Below the pieces are notes generated by a model that saw only the letters and a list, made by a program, of their open reading frames with translations, was not told the DNA's origin and did no database searches. Below are positions 27,100 to 39,790 of a stretch of 64,000 nucleotides of DNA, one piece after another (the first letter of the stretch is position 1; every line of letters starts with the position of its first letter). Source of the DNA: Parus major (lineage: Eukaryota > Chordata > Aves > Passeriformes > Paridae); the NCBI RefSeq assembly GCF_001522545.3, contig NC_031776.1, forward strand, positions 29,434,629 through 29,498,628, given 5' to 3'. The translations under genes were made by a program, and so were the position numbers.

Positions 27100-28861
27100 G
27101 TTTCTTTAATTTAATCATCCACTTACAGGTTGTGGATGAAATGAAACAGGTGTTGTTTCATCCTCCCACCCTGTCAGGGGGAAACCACTTAGCATATATT
27201 ATATGAAAATACAGATGAGTTTTGGATCAGCTGGCTTCATTTCAGTAGACTAACACAAATGATTAATTTGAAGGAGCAGTAAGATCCTTGGCTTTAAGGA
27301 AAAACAAAACAAAATGTTTCTGTTTGGATGCATTTCTTCTGGAGCTTCCATTGCAGTGGAAGATTAATTGTGCTGTCAACTTTTTATTCCAGCCTTAAAA
27401 GAAAACTAACTGTACCCTATCAAGAGCGTGAGTGTGCTTAGGTTCCTCCCACCCAATGAACTCCAGTTTGAGCTCTGACACTTGGCTTGAGTCTGGAGGC
27501 AGAGGACTGATTAAAGCAGCATCACTGCAGCTGTTTCTGTTCCTTATTGAGACCTGCCTGCCACCTCAAGGCCTTTGTGCATCCCTAGGGATCTGTAGCT
27601 GAGAACCCCCAATGCTTAAGAATACTTACTACAGTGAAACTACCTGTTCCTTCATCTTTAATCACATCCACACTACAGCTCTGCTAGTAGAAGAGTTGGA
27701 TGCCAAGATGGGTCTATGTAATACAAGGAGTAAATTGGAGTGAAAAGCCAAACAACCTCAATAAGAATGATTATTTTTTGGTTTTGGGGTTAATTTTTTT
27801 TTGTATTTTGTTTTTTTTTTTCTGCAGGTGACTTGTTACACTGAGACGTGTGGCAGCTGTATGATTGTCCTTGCTCCACAGTTATTTGTTCCTCCTGAGC
27901 ATCTGACAGCATATTCTGAGGAGCTGGAGTTTCTAACAGCTGAAGGGGTGTGTGGGGACTGTGTGTTTCCACTGAGACTGTCCTGGAGCTGGGGGGGACG
28001 AGGACAGTGCAGGGGGTTCTGGCTGAAATATGCTGGCTGAGGCACAGCTTGGATCACTGTCAGGCTGAATCAACAGAAATATTTAATAGGTGGTAGCTGT
28101 TTGCTATTTTATCAAATAGAGCATTTCAAAACTGCTGACTTGACACAGCAGCTAGATTGGTGGAGCTTCCAGGGAGTGTTTTGTTTCTGAGCATCTTGAA
28201 ACTCCTCTGAAATGCTGTTGACCACAGCAGTGAGTTTTGTATTGACATTAAAGATAGATTTATTGCTCTTAAAATTGTTCTTCCTTCCAGTCTATGGGGT
28301 CTATTAGAGCTGAGATCAAATAATTCCTTGTAAATGGCTACCTCAGCTTTTGATTGAACTTCTTAAATATGATATATTACTAGAAGTAAGTGCAGGCATA
28401 TCACTCCTGTTGTTTCAGAGAAATGCTGTGAGTTATCTTGCTGGCAGGAAATTGGAGAACCATAAAGGTATCAAAATCTAGTAAGATTATAGCTGGACTT
28501 AATATGTTAACTGTTGGAAATTCCCCTTTCCTTAAAAGGGGATCATTCTACTGGGAATGAAGATATAGATCAGAAGCAATATTACTATAATACCTTTTTT
28601 AGGCTGCAATTAATATAATAAAGCTGCTGTTGAAGGCAGAAAGCTCCTTGCATGTCACCTTGACCTTCATGGTCAGCCTGGTTGTGGTAACAACTTGCAG
28701 CTCCTTGGCTGTTTGCTCCAATATCCTTTACCCTACTCCATGAGTGTGTTCTTGTGCTTTGTGCATGCTGCAGTCACCACTTTGTCCTGGACATTACGAT
28801 CTAAGTGTTTGCTGCTGCTCTTGTTCAGATTTGGTGAGTTTTGGTGTTCTGAGTTTCAGTA
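27100..28861. other. Non-coding sequence, nothing recognised
   Basis: T-rich tract near 27776-27822; short hairpin CCCCTTT/AAAGGGG at 28523-28541. A frame of 79 codons at 27801-28040 begins in the T-rich tract, and its reading changes nothing about the non-coding call. Confidence 0.5.
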
Positions 28862-28923
28862 CAGGTCAACCTGTTCCAGAGCAGAGAGAACAAATTCTTC
28901 CTCATGTTCAGCTGGAACTTTCT
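28862..28923 (-). mobile_element. Short CR1 LINE scrap (antisense)
   Basis: The stretch holds 'aacctgttccagagc', 'attcttcctcatgttcagct' and 'ggaacttt' in the order expected for the antisense of a CR1 3' region (standard form: 'cctgttccag...', 'ttcttcctcatgttcaga', 'tggaacttcc'). Similarity stops abruptly on the right. Only about 60 bases support it, so the assignment is tentative. Confidence 0.4.
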
Positions 28924-30934
28924 GAAAAAATATTTCTCAAGAAATGGTTTATCTGTCAGGCTGTGTGAAACTTGGAGAATAATTTTGGAAGGAAAAAGAA
29001 AAAAAAGGAGGAATCTACTTTGTTTCCATGTCAATGTTTTCAGCTCAGGACTTTGGGAGCACTGGGTCTGTGGTTTCAGGACAGGCTGCCTTCCTTCCAC
29101 AGACACCTCACTGTCCATGCCAGTTATTCTGCACAGAAAACTGAGTTTCAAATGATCTCAGGTAGGCCTATTAATTCATACAGGTAAAAACCAGCATTTT
29201 CTTGCTTCCTTTTTACCATACTTTTTTTTTTTCCTCTTCAGCAAAAGTTTGGAGAATTTTTGTTTTATTCTTTCAGTCTCTAGCCATCAGTGTACCTTGC
29301 TCCAGCCCAATCCCTCTTTCACTTGACTGTGCTGTCGCAATCAAAGCTTCTTTTATGCATCTGAAATTCTGAATTTTGTTCTGTTTCTGTCTTTTCAAAG
29401 TGTAAAATTATTTGACAAGATAAGAGGAAAGAAACATCACTGTTTTGTGTATGTTATTTTGTTATAAAGCAGGAAAAATGTGGAAATGAAGCCCTGGATA
29501 GTTGCAAGGCAAGTTTAAAGGGAATGTGCCCTTTTATTTTTAAATTCATTATGTAGTAGTTGTGTTTCCAGAAGCAGAGAAATCTTTTGCGTGCCTCCAG
29601 CCTTTTCCATTTTTCATTACAATCACTGCATTTTCTTCTTAAAATGCAAGCAAGTCAAGGGAGGCTGGCAAGATAAAATGATTATGGGATAATTTGTGTT
29701 TTCCAGACCAAACAAAATCAATCATTATTGTTTAGGGACAAGATGCATTAAATAACTGAGAGATGCTTCTGAACTTTTACAAAATGTTTTTATCAGGACA
29801 GATAAGGGAGAAGGCTGCTGAACACCCTGAGGTGGTGCTTGTAGTTTTCAAATTTACACACTAATTTGAACAATATTTATAGAGGGAGTCATCTGTGCTG
29901 GGTTTGTGGTTAAAAAATAAAAAATCAAGCTTGACAATATTGAAATTCACTCTAGTCTTACATAATCTTGTCAGACAGGAAGTGTTCACACTTGCATATA
30001 TGAAATATGAATAATGTTTAATGGAAATATATATGTAGTAGAAAATAAGTCCCTGTGCTCTTTTATTTCCCTGAAGTGAGGCTGGATTTGAAATGGGGAT
30101 CAACTAATTTCCCTGATTTACCATGATTTATGTGGTGAGGTTGGGAAAAAGAAGCAGAAGTTGGGAAAACTTGGAATCTCTCATGTGTGTCCTTAGGAAG
30201 AAGGACTTAATATGACAGCTAATACTGAGACGATTGATTCTACCAAAAGAAAAAGAGAAAGTAGTCATTTTTATTTTGAAAAGGGATGATGGCAGACTGT
30301 GTGCTGCCCATATTATTGAGGGCTGAGGTATGATGAGACACAGGTGGATATTTCCAATCTGACTGGTGAAGCTGGCCAACAAGTGCTTTTAGGATTAATA
30401 TTAAAAGAAAAAAAATTAAAAGCCCTTTAATACTGTTAATCTCAATGGGGACTGATTCCAAGTTTCACAGCTATGTGGAAATACTGTGTTTTGCCAACCC
30501 AAAGCAAAACCAAAACAAAACATTTCCTGAGACTGGAATTTTCTGCTTTGGTACATGGACTTGACTTCTCTTCTTTGTTTCTATTATAGTAGTCATTTTT
30601 TCTTGTCCTTGTAGCTTTGCTGACTGTAAAACCCTCTTCTTTCCAAAAGCATCTCCTGTGATCATTTCTATCCAATATTTATTTTTTTTCAGATTAAAAT
30701 CTATGTATATGAAAGTGTACTAAGACAATTAAAGCAGACTTTTTTTTCACCCTGAAGAACAATGACTTTTAAATTATTTAAAAGAAAAAGGAAACCTAGA
30801 AAGCAGCAAGGCCACCAAAAGTTGCATTTCTATTGGAGACTGGCAGGATGACACCTGGGTTTGCTTTGGTAGTTTAGCCTGAGTGAAACCTTGAAAGATA
30901 AATTGATGTTTTTGCCTGTTGCCACCCTGGGGAT
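28924..30934. other. Non-coding sequence with one candidate element
   Basis: No gene recognised. At 29640-29765 is a repeat-free stretch with PBX/HOX- and SOX-like words (AAAATCAATCATTATTGTTT) and ATGATTATGGGATAATTTG, which could be a regulatory element. T runs lie near 29220 and 30676. Confidence 0.4.
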
Positions 30935-31366
30935 GTGCAAAATTTGAGGGCAAGTTATAGAAGAGCAACCAGAAAGATTAAGTGACTAGAGGGATCTGAT
31001 TGATCAGGTAAAATTAAGGTATATCCAGACTGGATATGCAAATAGAGCAGAGGACATGATAACTATCTTGAAATACTTGCTCAGTAAAGACTAATGATGG
31101 TGAAAAATTACTATGGAGAGGAATAGAGGGGTATAACAGAGAATAATGGGTTGAAATTAAGAAAAATAAAATGTGGGCTCAATTCCATGATAAAGCTTCC
31201 TGACACTAAATTGAGAATGCAGGAGAGGAAGAAGTGGTGAAAGACCCATCACTTAAGACAGGTTAAATTTAGACATGAAAAAGCAGTAGAAAGAGTACTC
31301 TAGGGGGCAATTCTTCACTGGCATGGGGATAGAGTGGATGTTCTCTTCCATCCCTAATTTCTGCTA
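30935..31366 (+). mobile_element. Ancient CR1/L3-like LINE 3' relic (sense)
   Basis: The order of blocks follows a vertebrate CR1/L3 3' end: 'agaagagcaaccagaaagat', a 'gagcagaggacatgataact' block leading to 'cttgaaatacttg', then 'aatgggttgaaattaag', 'aagcttcctgacactaaa', 'gacaggttaaatttagacat' and 'ccatccctaatttctgctac'. It is much more diverged than the other CR1 copies in the window and has indels throughout, which points to an old insertion. No open frame is retained. The exact subfamily is uncertain. Confidence 0.7.
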
Positions 31367-34300
31367 CTCAGTAGTGCTGTGATTAAGTGATAATTTTTTT
31401 TTCCTTGTGCAGACCCAAGATGCTATTTAATATTTTAAGGGAGCTTTTAAAATAATCTGTAGTAGCACTGAGAGTTAGCTTTATCAAATAAATTGAAATA
31501 CAGCATTATGAACCCTAGGTCCATCCCAGGGAGCACTGAAGAATTTGAAATATAAAATAATAAGAAAAATTTCATGACAAAACACTTCATGTGGCTTCCT
31601 CCCAAGCATACTGAAGACTTGTGTCAGCTCTAAAGAAATGGGATAAGCTCTGTTGACATCTCTTCCTTTGTGAGCTCTGGTAAAGTTAACTGACTGCCCT
31701 TCGTTCCTTCACCAGAGGAGCAAAATGTCAAAAATATGTTAAATGGAAACTTGAGCCCATACAGTTGCTCTCTCTGGTGCACTGTTCAAAAGAAACAAAA
31801 AAGAAAGTTGAGCAGATTTTAGAAGTGGTCCTTTCTGACCTTTACAAAAGTACTGAATTTAATCCTTTTAGCCCAAAAGATCCTGCTGGTGAAAAGGATT
31901 AGTAAGAGAGAGGAATAAAAATTTCTGTGTCAGAATTGGTCAAGTTTTTGTGACCCAGTGCTTGTAGTGCATTTGTTCAGTCTCTTTTCTACAGAGGGTT
32001 TCATTTTGTGATATGCTTTAGACTGATACCTGAAAATTGCAGGTCACTGTGTTGTGCAAGAAGCAAAACCTTTTAAAGGGCTGGGGACAAAGGAAAAAGC
32101 CAACAAACCCAAACCATAAAACCACAACAAACTTCCCTCCACAGTCTGTTCCCATATTGGTCTGCCTGAATTTGAGCTGTGTGATTATCTAGGCATTAAC
32201 AACCTTTTTCTCCATTTTTTTTCTTAACTGGTTAAAAGTAAAAATGAGCTTCAGGGACTCCTTGTCCATAGGAACCCAAAGAAAACTGAAATGTTTTTAC
32301 AAAGGGGCAGATATCAGGTGAAAAAGAAGTGTTTCCTCCTACAGCTATCATGAACCACATGGAAATTTTGCAACAAATCCAGTTCCCAGTGCTCTGCTCA
32401 AATTCACATACCTCATATTCAGGGAGGCTTATTGGTGGGTCAAAGGGCTAATGTTTACTATATTCCTTTTGGTTCCAAAACCTAATTATTGGAGCAATAT
32501 TAGATATCTCTATCTTTTGTAACCTGTCCTGAAAGAATGCATGGTGTTTGAGATGAGTTGATAGTCACTGTCCTCTTTTTCTAGAGAAATGTATTTTTAT
32601 CCAGCCAGGAGCTGCAGCCTGGAATTGCATTTAGTTTGCACAGATTTACACTAAGTGCCACTCTGAGGAGAGGGACTAATGGTTAGATGCAATTGCAAGG
32701 AGCAAACTCATTTTGGAAGGTTGGAGAAGGCTGGAAATTCTGGTGATGTTGTGTTCACTCAGACCATTAATGTAACAAATGGAATCGCTTTGGCACCTCT
32801 GAAGTTAATGAGGGTTTTGCCATTAATTTCCTTTTAAATGAATGCAACCCATAAGGAAAAGCACATGTTCTTCTGGAGTTATTTATTTGTATATTTATGT
32901 TAGAAAGACAACATAGAGCATAGTGAGGTAGCAAAAGGAGGAGAGGTGTGGGGGTAGATGAAAAAAGAGGAGGGGAATAATAAGTGAGGTTTGTTTTCAT
33001 GCATGTTGGTTTGTTTTCTGTGGCAGCTGTGGAGATAGCCCTGTGATTTAATAACCCTACAGTGAGCCATGTGTGGCTCCCCCATTGCACACTGATGTAA
33101 TAATGCCACAGGAACTTGAATTATTTGCTGTGTCATATATTGTAGGAATGAGCTGCTCAGAAGCAAACAGCTGAAAAGTGTCTCAATAACAAATGGTGAG
33201 GTGAGAAAACAGGGAGGAAAAACAGCAGAAAGGAATGGCTGCTGTCCTGCTGTCTCTGGTGAGCTGATAGATGTTATTCTGAGTAAGTGCACTGTAAAAC
33301 CCAGAGTCTCCAGTAATGACAAGGTGCAGTACAATTATGTCCTGTTATCTGTAATGGTTTGCTATAAACTAGAACACCATCCTGCACTTCCAGGCAATGA
33401 ACAGTGGGGTAATGTCATGTTCTCAGGTTGTTTTAAATAGGTTTGGAATTCTGTTGAAGCTGCAAAGTGGCACAGATTTGCCTAAGGGTTTTGCCTAATT
33501 TAAATGCAATTCAGGTTGCTTAAAATGCCCACAGTCCCCTTTATAATCTCTAATTTGTTTCCTACTGGGTCATCACTAAGTTTAGCCTGATCAAATCTAT
33601 TTCACAGTGACATCTGCAGCTGCACAGCCACCTGCCCCTCTGCATGTTTTCATTTATTTGTTCAAGGTGATGGCTGCAAAGAAAAGAATTATAAGTTTGG
33701 GCATAGACATCTCACATAGCCATTGATGAGGAACTGCAGGTTTCTAGAATCAGAATTTTTCTCGTGTTAGTTTCAGTCCCATTTATACGATGAGATCATG
33801 TTAGCTTCTCCTTTACTTTTGTCTCTAGTGGATTGGGTTGCCACATGAGTTACAGAAAAGATAAGCCAAACCAAACACATAACATGATGCTGTAGCACCA
33901 TTTACAATACTGAGTGAGAAGGAGGTCAGAGAAGAAGTTCTGCAATTGGGTAAATTTGCAGGCAGGAGATCCTGAGTCCACTCGGAAGCTTAAGTACTTA
34001 CTGCTTTTGAGATGCAAAGTGGTTTAGGATGAAAACCTATTGAGATATTCTGAAGAGGGAAGGAATTCAGCTGCAGGATATTTCATTGCATTAAAAAAAA
34101 CTTAGTTCTGAGTGCCCATGAAGTGGCCACTTTTGAGGGGTGAAGTGGGTGCCCATTGATGCTGCAATAGGCAGCAGCTGTGTGCCTCCCAGCCAGCTTT
34201 GGGATGTATGTGGAGGTTCCTAGGACCTCATACTGAATATTTCTAACAGTCTCCAGGCTGGAAGCTGAGTGAAATGTGCTTTAGAATAGTTAACTTGTAA

Positions 34301-36093
34301 TAGGAGTGATGTACAGTGGCAGTAGGAAGATGTGCTGTTGCCCTGAACTGGGAGGGAATAAATATTGGAAGAAGAGGCAGAAATCAGTGCCTGCAGGGGC
34401 TGAGTGTGTTAAAGGAAGCAGCAATTATGCCCATGAGATGAGATGTACTTCTGGATTTGTGCTTTACAACTCCTGCACTATTAGGTTCAAATAGTGTTCT
34501 TGTATTTTTTTTTTACCTAATACCTTTATTTTTTAGTTTTATTTTTAACTTAGTGAAACTTCAATCCTAGGTTTCTTGCAATGGGACAGCCAAAGCTGGA
34601 CAGTCGTTCAGTGTCAGTGTGAATCTAGCTAGAAGTTCCATATTTTTAGGCTATTTTTATTCATTTTTAATAGAACTTCACAACTTTACTATTCCTCTGT
34701 TACTGAACATCAAATAGACATTTTAATTGGGTTGTCTGCAATGACATATGATCAAATTGTTCCTTTACTACACTTGTGTGTTGAGATACCTCTGTCATTA
34801 CCATCATTTCAAGGAATACTTAATCAAGAAAGTAATTTCCTGATCATGATTCTATTACGGATTTGATGAGTTTGATGTAATCCACTTGATGTGCATCACG
34901 ATATCTGTGAGACTTCACCAGTCTCCTGGATCTGCTCTTAGAAAAGCTTGTCAACTTACTGTGCACATCCTCAGTTTTATAAAGCTGAATTTACTTGTCT
35001 TTTATTACTTCTGCAAGCTTAATTCACATTGTCAGTTTTTAAAGCAAGGCTCCCCCCCAGGTTTTAAGTTAGGCAGTAATTTGCATTTCTTGTTTTCTCT
35101 TGAATCAATCATATCTGGTTCATTGATAGAATTTTACTTTTTTGCATTTTGGATTTAATTTATTGTTGTTGGCCTATCCCTACTGCCCTGTGTCTTGGTG
35201 AGGTTAACTTCAGAATATCTATGCTTTTATGTTTATTTCATTTTGTAATGGTTGAAAATCATCTCACAAAAGAGGTGTGGTGGTGATATTTGATGTTAGA
35301 AAGGAATGACTGAATTAATTCTAAAACAGGGTGGGTTTTGCATGCCCATGAAAGTGTGGTTAATTAAATGTTATTCTGGGAAAAGCTGCACCTATCCTAT
35401 ATAATTTCCTTTTTTTTTTTTTTTTTTTGTGACTGCAGCTGATACCAGCTTGGTTCAGACAAGAGATGTAGGATGAAGTGTATTATTAAAAAACCCAAAC
35501 AAAACCAAAAAAGCCAAAACCAGAAACTCCATGGCAAACAGAAGTAAGGAGAAAATAGTGCAGCAAAAGAGAGACTCTCCAGAGAGAGTGGGACACACTG
35601 CACTGCGATCCCATAAAAGACTCAAAGAACAGGAGGCATTGACCCTAGATAGCAAGTTAGAAAAGACAGATGGTTCAGGCTCTTAAGAGAATAGATCTAG
35701 CTGACATGAAAAATGGAAATCAGGTTTGCCAGTTTTAATAGGATGATCAAACTGAGAATTGATTAAAAGGTTGTCAAAGAAGTGTTGATGAATGATGGAG
35801 AACCCAATTTTTCAAGCGTTGGTGCTGATAAATAAGGGAAACAAGCAGAGTAAATACAAGAGCTATAGAAAACTCTGACTAGATTATTTAATTGAATTGT
35901 TTCACTACCCTTCATTTCATGCCAGCACTTTAGTACAGTCATTTTAAAAGCTGAGATCTGAGATAAAACAAAAACATTAGGGCAACAGCAGCACAGGGAA
36001 CACCTAGGCAACTTGGACTTGTGCAAAACTCAATGATCTGCAGCAAAGACAGTGGAGAACACTGACAAATGCATTTTTTTTTGCTTTTTTAAG
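31367..36093. other. Non-coding sequence, nothing recognised
   Basis: No gene or transposon supported. It contains the T19 run at 35410-35428 and several AT-rich stretches. The minus-strand frame at 32900-33334 (about 144 codons) has no motif or splice support. Confidence 0.5.
35410..35428 (+). repeat. poly(T) run, 19 bases
   Basis: An uninterrupted T19. It could be the antisense of a retrocopy tail, but the sequence to its right has no polyadenylation signal in the expected position and no recognisable gene, so only a simple repeat is called. Confidence 0.85.
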
Positions 36094-36178
36094 GAGAAAT
36101 TCAAGCTTGTTCTGCCTTTATAAAACCAAAAAACCCCAAATCCCAGAATCACTGAATAAATATTATTTCTCAAAACAG
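36094..36178 (+). CDS. Weak candidate coding exon, 85 nt
   Basis: The segment follows a strong pyrimidine tract (T9-G-C-T6-AAG) and ends at CAAAACAG followed by GTAAGGTG, a near-consensus donor. After one base it is open for 28 codons, giving a basic peptide with KTKKPQIPESLNKYYF; the other two frames contain stops. Its phase at both ends equals that of the candidate at 5535-5691. Short open exons with good splice sites are expected by chance in intronic DNA, so confidence is low. Confidence 0.2.
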
Positions 36179-37879
36179 GTAAGGTGAGTCTGCACTAACT
36201 CTCAGATGTTGGGTGGAACATAAAGCACCTGTGGCATCCAGGAGCACCAGGGAGCATTTTGTGTGGCACTCAGGATGTTCCTTGTACACAGATGTTTGCC
36301 TACATTTGTGAGAGCCTTGATTTTTATTTTTATTTTTAAATTTTATTTGAAGTACTTGTGGTGGTTGTGGTATCTTGCAGTGTGTGGTTATCTCTGTGTA
36401 ACCTGCCCTTGAATCTACAGCTTTCCTTTGATTTCCTTCAGTTTTAGCCAAAGAATTGCTGTAATTCAAGAGCCCATGAGGCTTCAAAGAGATAACACAG
36501 AAGTTTAGATCTGGTTAGGGCTGAACAATAACTGTGTGGCTGCCTGACCCACTTCTCAGGACAGCTATGGAGCCTAAATTTCATTCCCTAAGACTGCTTG
36601 AAAAAGTCTCCTCTTTGTTGTGTGCAACTGGGTTTGGTTCCCCCCCTTTTAAACAGTCTAGTTGTTCAAAAGCAACTTGAAATAAATCTCTATATAGTAA
36701 CAGTAAATGAATCATAAATTGGGGTGGAAATCCTGCCAACAGAGTTATTAGATGAAGTTAAAAACTTGAGTTTTGTAACAAAGAGACAGAAAAGGGTAGG
36801 ATGCTAATAAAATTGGGAGAAACTAACATTACTTAAAGAGTTTCCATGAAGCTCTTTGAGAGGTATGTCCATGACATTATTTTTTAATAATGAGGAGAGT
36901 TAATCTGCTTTGCTTTTCCTGTTGATGATCTTTCAGTAGCAGCTGGAAAGCTTTCAGAAAGTGGTTTTACATTCCTTTTTCAAAGAAGTTTTTCATGTCA
37001 GTAAAAAATACTTTCCTACCTCTGAGCAGGTAGTGGTTGCAAGAAAAAAAAATACAAAAGAAAAGACCATGAGGGAAAAAGATGGAAGCTTGCCCTTGAG
37101 TATATTTTGAATGCATTCCCTTTCCTCATTCAGGAACAATTGATGACAGAGATGGCAACAGAAGAATGAACACTTGTTATACGTTTGAACTGAACATTTT
37201 CCACATAGACCTAAAACCTTCACAACTGTAGCTTTTATTTGGATGAAAAAGTCTTTAGAAAAGCAATAATATTTTGAGGCTTTTACAAAACCTTTGTAAT
37301 TAGGACAAATTAGGAAAAATTAGTTGGGAATTTTTTTATTTTTTTTTCCTGTGTCCTATATTTTTTTCATTTAAAATGACAGAAAATTTTAGGAAGTAGG
37401 AAACTGAAACACCTGAGCTTACTGATCTTGCTTAGTAGTTGATAACCAGAATGTCAGAGGAGAAAAGTAAAAAAAAAAAACAACAAAACTAAGGACACTT
37501 AAAATTTTTGAGAAGTACCTGGAGGTCTGAATTGATACAAGAACTGGTTTAATAAATTTTCAGCAGAAAATTAAAAGTGGAAAATAGAAGGGGGCAGAGG
37601 GGACAATTTTGTTACAGTTCCAAGAAATTAAATACATTTTAAAGTATAAGAATACATTTTTTTTTTTAAAAAAAAAAGTGGAACAATGTAGATTTAAAGC
37701 AATTAGAAGGGGAGGTAAAAAAAAAAGCTTGTGGAATATTTAAGCTGCATTAATGTGGAGCAGAGATAAATTGTGTGGGCTGTTCCTTGTCTTTCTCTCA
37801 AGTGCACACTCATCCCAGAGTGCCCTTCCCTCTGCCCCCACCACATTCTAGGGTCCCCACTCCACTGCATTCCCTGTCC
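36179..37879. other. Non-coding sequence, nothing recognised
   Basis: Ordinary AT-rich sequence with short A and T runs near 37043, 37335 and 37470, and the T11A10 block listed separately. Confidence 0.5.
37657..37677. repeat. T11A10 AT palindrome
   Basis: Eleven T followed directly by ten A: a self-complementary, bendable and easily melted block that is prone to length change. Confidence 0.85.
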
Positions 37880-38110
37880 ATATGTATGGATTTGCTGCTT
37901 AAAGTGAGAGATGGCCCTTTCACATCAATGGATGGAATAATATGAGCACACAGAAGAATTAATGGATGTCCGTCATAAATCGGTGGGACTTATGTGAGTA
38001 TCATTTACTCGTGAAAGGTTTGACTCGCTGTCCCACGGAATAATTGCAGGGATCATAAATAATGGAATGCACTGGGAAAATGTACCAAGGTTTAACTATT
38101 ACATCACTGG
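37880..38110. promoter_or_regulatory. Candidate conserved non-coding element (best in window)
   Basis: In a window where CpG is rare, five CpGs fall within 67 bases (37971, 37981, 38010, 38025, 38036). The surrounding sequence is complex and repeat-free, with homeodomain-like AATTAATGG and repeated CATAAAT words. A 7-bp inverted pair, GTGGGAC (37983-37989) and GTCCCAC (38030-38036), brackets the CpG cluster. No open coding frame with splice signals explains it. Retained CpGs in AT-rich DNA suggest either selection or lack of germline methylation. The role is inferred. Confidence 0.35.
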
Positions 38111-38355
38111 TGCCAAACACTAGGGAATACTAATTTCTAGGATGTTGAAGCTAAAGAGTTAAGTCTATGTGCACATTTTTGGTACAGAGATCCAGGTGCT
38201 TTGTGACTTAGATAAAAAAATATATTTTTCTAATCAGTTTCCACACTATATTAGATGATATATCATATTTCCATAATATTAGATGATTTTGTGAAAAGAA
38301 GTGAAGTGAGGAGGTTGGCACAGCTAGATGCTGGGTAACAGTTTCATGGACAAAG

Positions 38356-38387
38356 AGCATTTAGGTGCTCAAGCATTTAGGTCATGA
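38356..38387 (+). repeat. 16-bp imperfect tandem duplication
   Basis: AGCATTTAGGT begins both units (38356-38371 and 38372-38387). The last five bases differ. Confidence 0.75.
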
Positions 38388-39439
38388 AAGCCTGTTGGGT
38401 CATATAAGGAAAATAAAAACCACAAACAAATATAAAAAATGGGCCCCCAAATGTATCTTTATAATGAGCTCCTCCCATACCACCTCTGATACAGTCTTTG
38501 CAAAGAGGATTAAAACCTTTGCATTTACTTTTCTAGTAGAAGACAACTTTCCTCTGTCTCTGGAGGACATTCAAGTGTTATTGAGATGGGTTTTGTTACG
38601 GAGCTAGAAGCTGGCTGGAAGGTGCAGTTGCCAGGAGGAAAATGGAACAGCAATGCCAGATATAATGTGGTATTGACAAAAATCCTGGACTTGGCTCACA
38701 GCACACACTTTCCTGGGTTTGTTTCAGTGAAGTTCTTTTCACTCAGTGTAGTTTCCACAACACGCTTTTTTGTTTTAACTGCATACACCAGAGTTGAATT
38801 TATCAAGAGTCACTTTGGATTATAGCACAGGAGATCTTAATGTCCTTTTCCCTGTGCCTTTCTACACCAGTCTGTGAGCAAGGTCTGTTACCCTCTCACA
38901 CCCAGTTGTTATTGAGGTTGCTTTTTCTTTTTTTTTTTTTTTTTATGAACATTTATTTTAACTCAAGTCTTTTCTATTTGGATTACTTTTCCTTGTCTTT
39001 GCTGAACTTTCTCTTCACCCTTTATTATCATGCATTCCATTCTCTTGATGGTCTTCTCATTTGTAGCCTATCATTTTTAGCCTTCATTTTATTTCCTTGC
39101 AACCTCCTGTTCATGTTGAGTAATGTGTTTTTTCTCTGTCTCTATAAGAAGAGGGTACATGAGACTTCATCTGTGTGAAAATGAAATCCTCAGCTCAACT
39201 ACCTCCATCTATCTCTCATTTCTTCTTCATTATCAAAGTACAGTGGCAAGTAATACCTCAAATACGATAGTCGGCCTCTGGAGACCAAGAGCATGGTGCA
39301 AACCATGCTTTTTAATATTAGAACCAGTCCCCTTAATCCCTTACTTATATCAACCTTTTTAAGGAAATTAATTTCACATGATTATGCTAATATTTTCTTA
39401 ATGAATTAGAAAAGAAACCTGTGCAGAACATTAATGAAT
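38388..39439. other. Non-coding sequence with poly(T)
   Basis: Contains an uninterrupted T17 at 38928-38944 followed by a T-rich, pyrimidine-biased kilobase. The 112-codon plus-strand frame at 38840-39178 reads mostly Leu, Phe and Ser through this pyrimidine-rich DNA and is compositional. Confidence 0.55.
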
Positions 39440-39790
39440 CATTTTAACTATCCCTGCTGTGAGATTTCAAGATCGTTCTTTCTGTGAAAGTATATGAATA
39501 TTAATATGCACCCTGGTAATTGGTACAAAGTTAATTACTGTAATTCTACTGTAGTAGAAAAAGTAAATCTATGTAATGTGCAGTAATAGCTAGTTATTAA
39601 GATAGAAATCTTGAAGATAAAATACTGGCCCATATATATGAAGTGAGGTTAAAAAACAATTTTGATGTAATAATCAAATATTTTAAAGAAAATTTTATTT
39701 GTCTATTAATTTCATTCAGTCCATGCAAATAAATCATCTATATAATTTAGCCACTGCATTTCAGTGGTATTTGTGTCAGATTTGAAATCA
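39440..39790. promoter_or_regulatory. Candidate conserved non-coding element
   Basis: Dense homeodomain and POU-like words: AATATTAATATGCA, GGTAATTGGT, GTTAATTACTGTAATT and an octamer ATGCAAAT at 39723-39730 followed by AAATCAT. AT-rich but not simple, and without repeats. Suggestive of a developmental enhancer; conservation cannot be judged here. Confidence 0.25.

Noticed and set aside
35410..35700. T19 followed by sequence that could be an antisense retrocopy
   Set aside because: No polyadenylation signal in the expected place, no recognisable protein on the minus strand and no target-site duplication seen.
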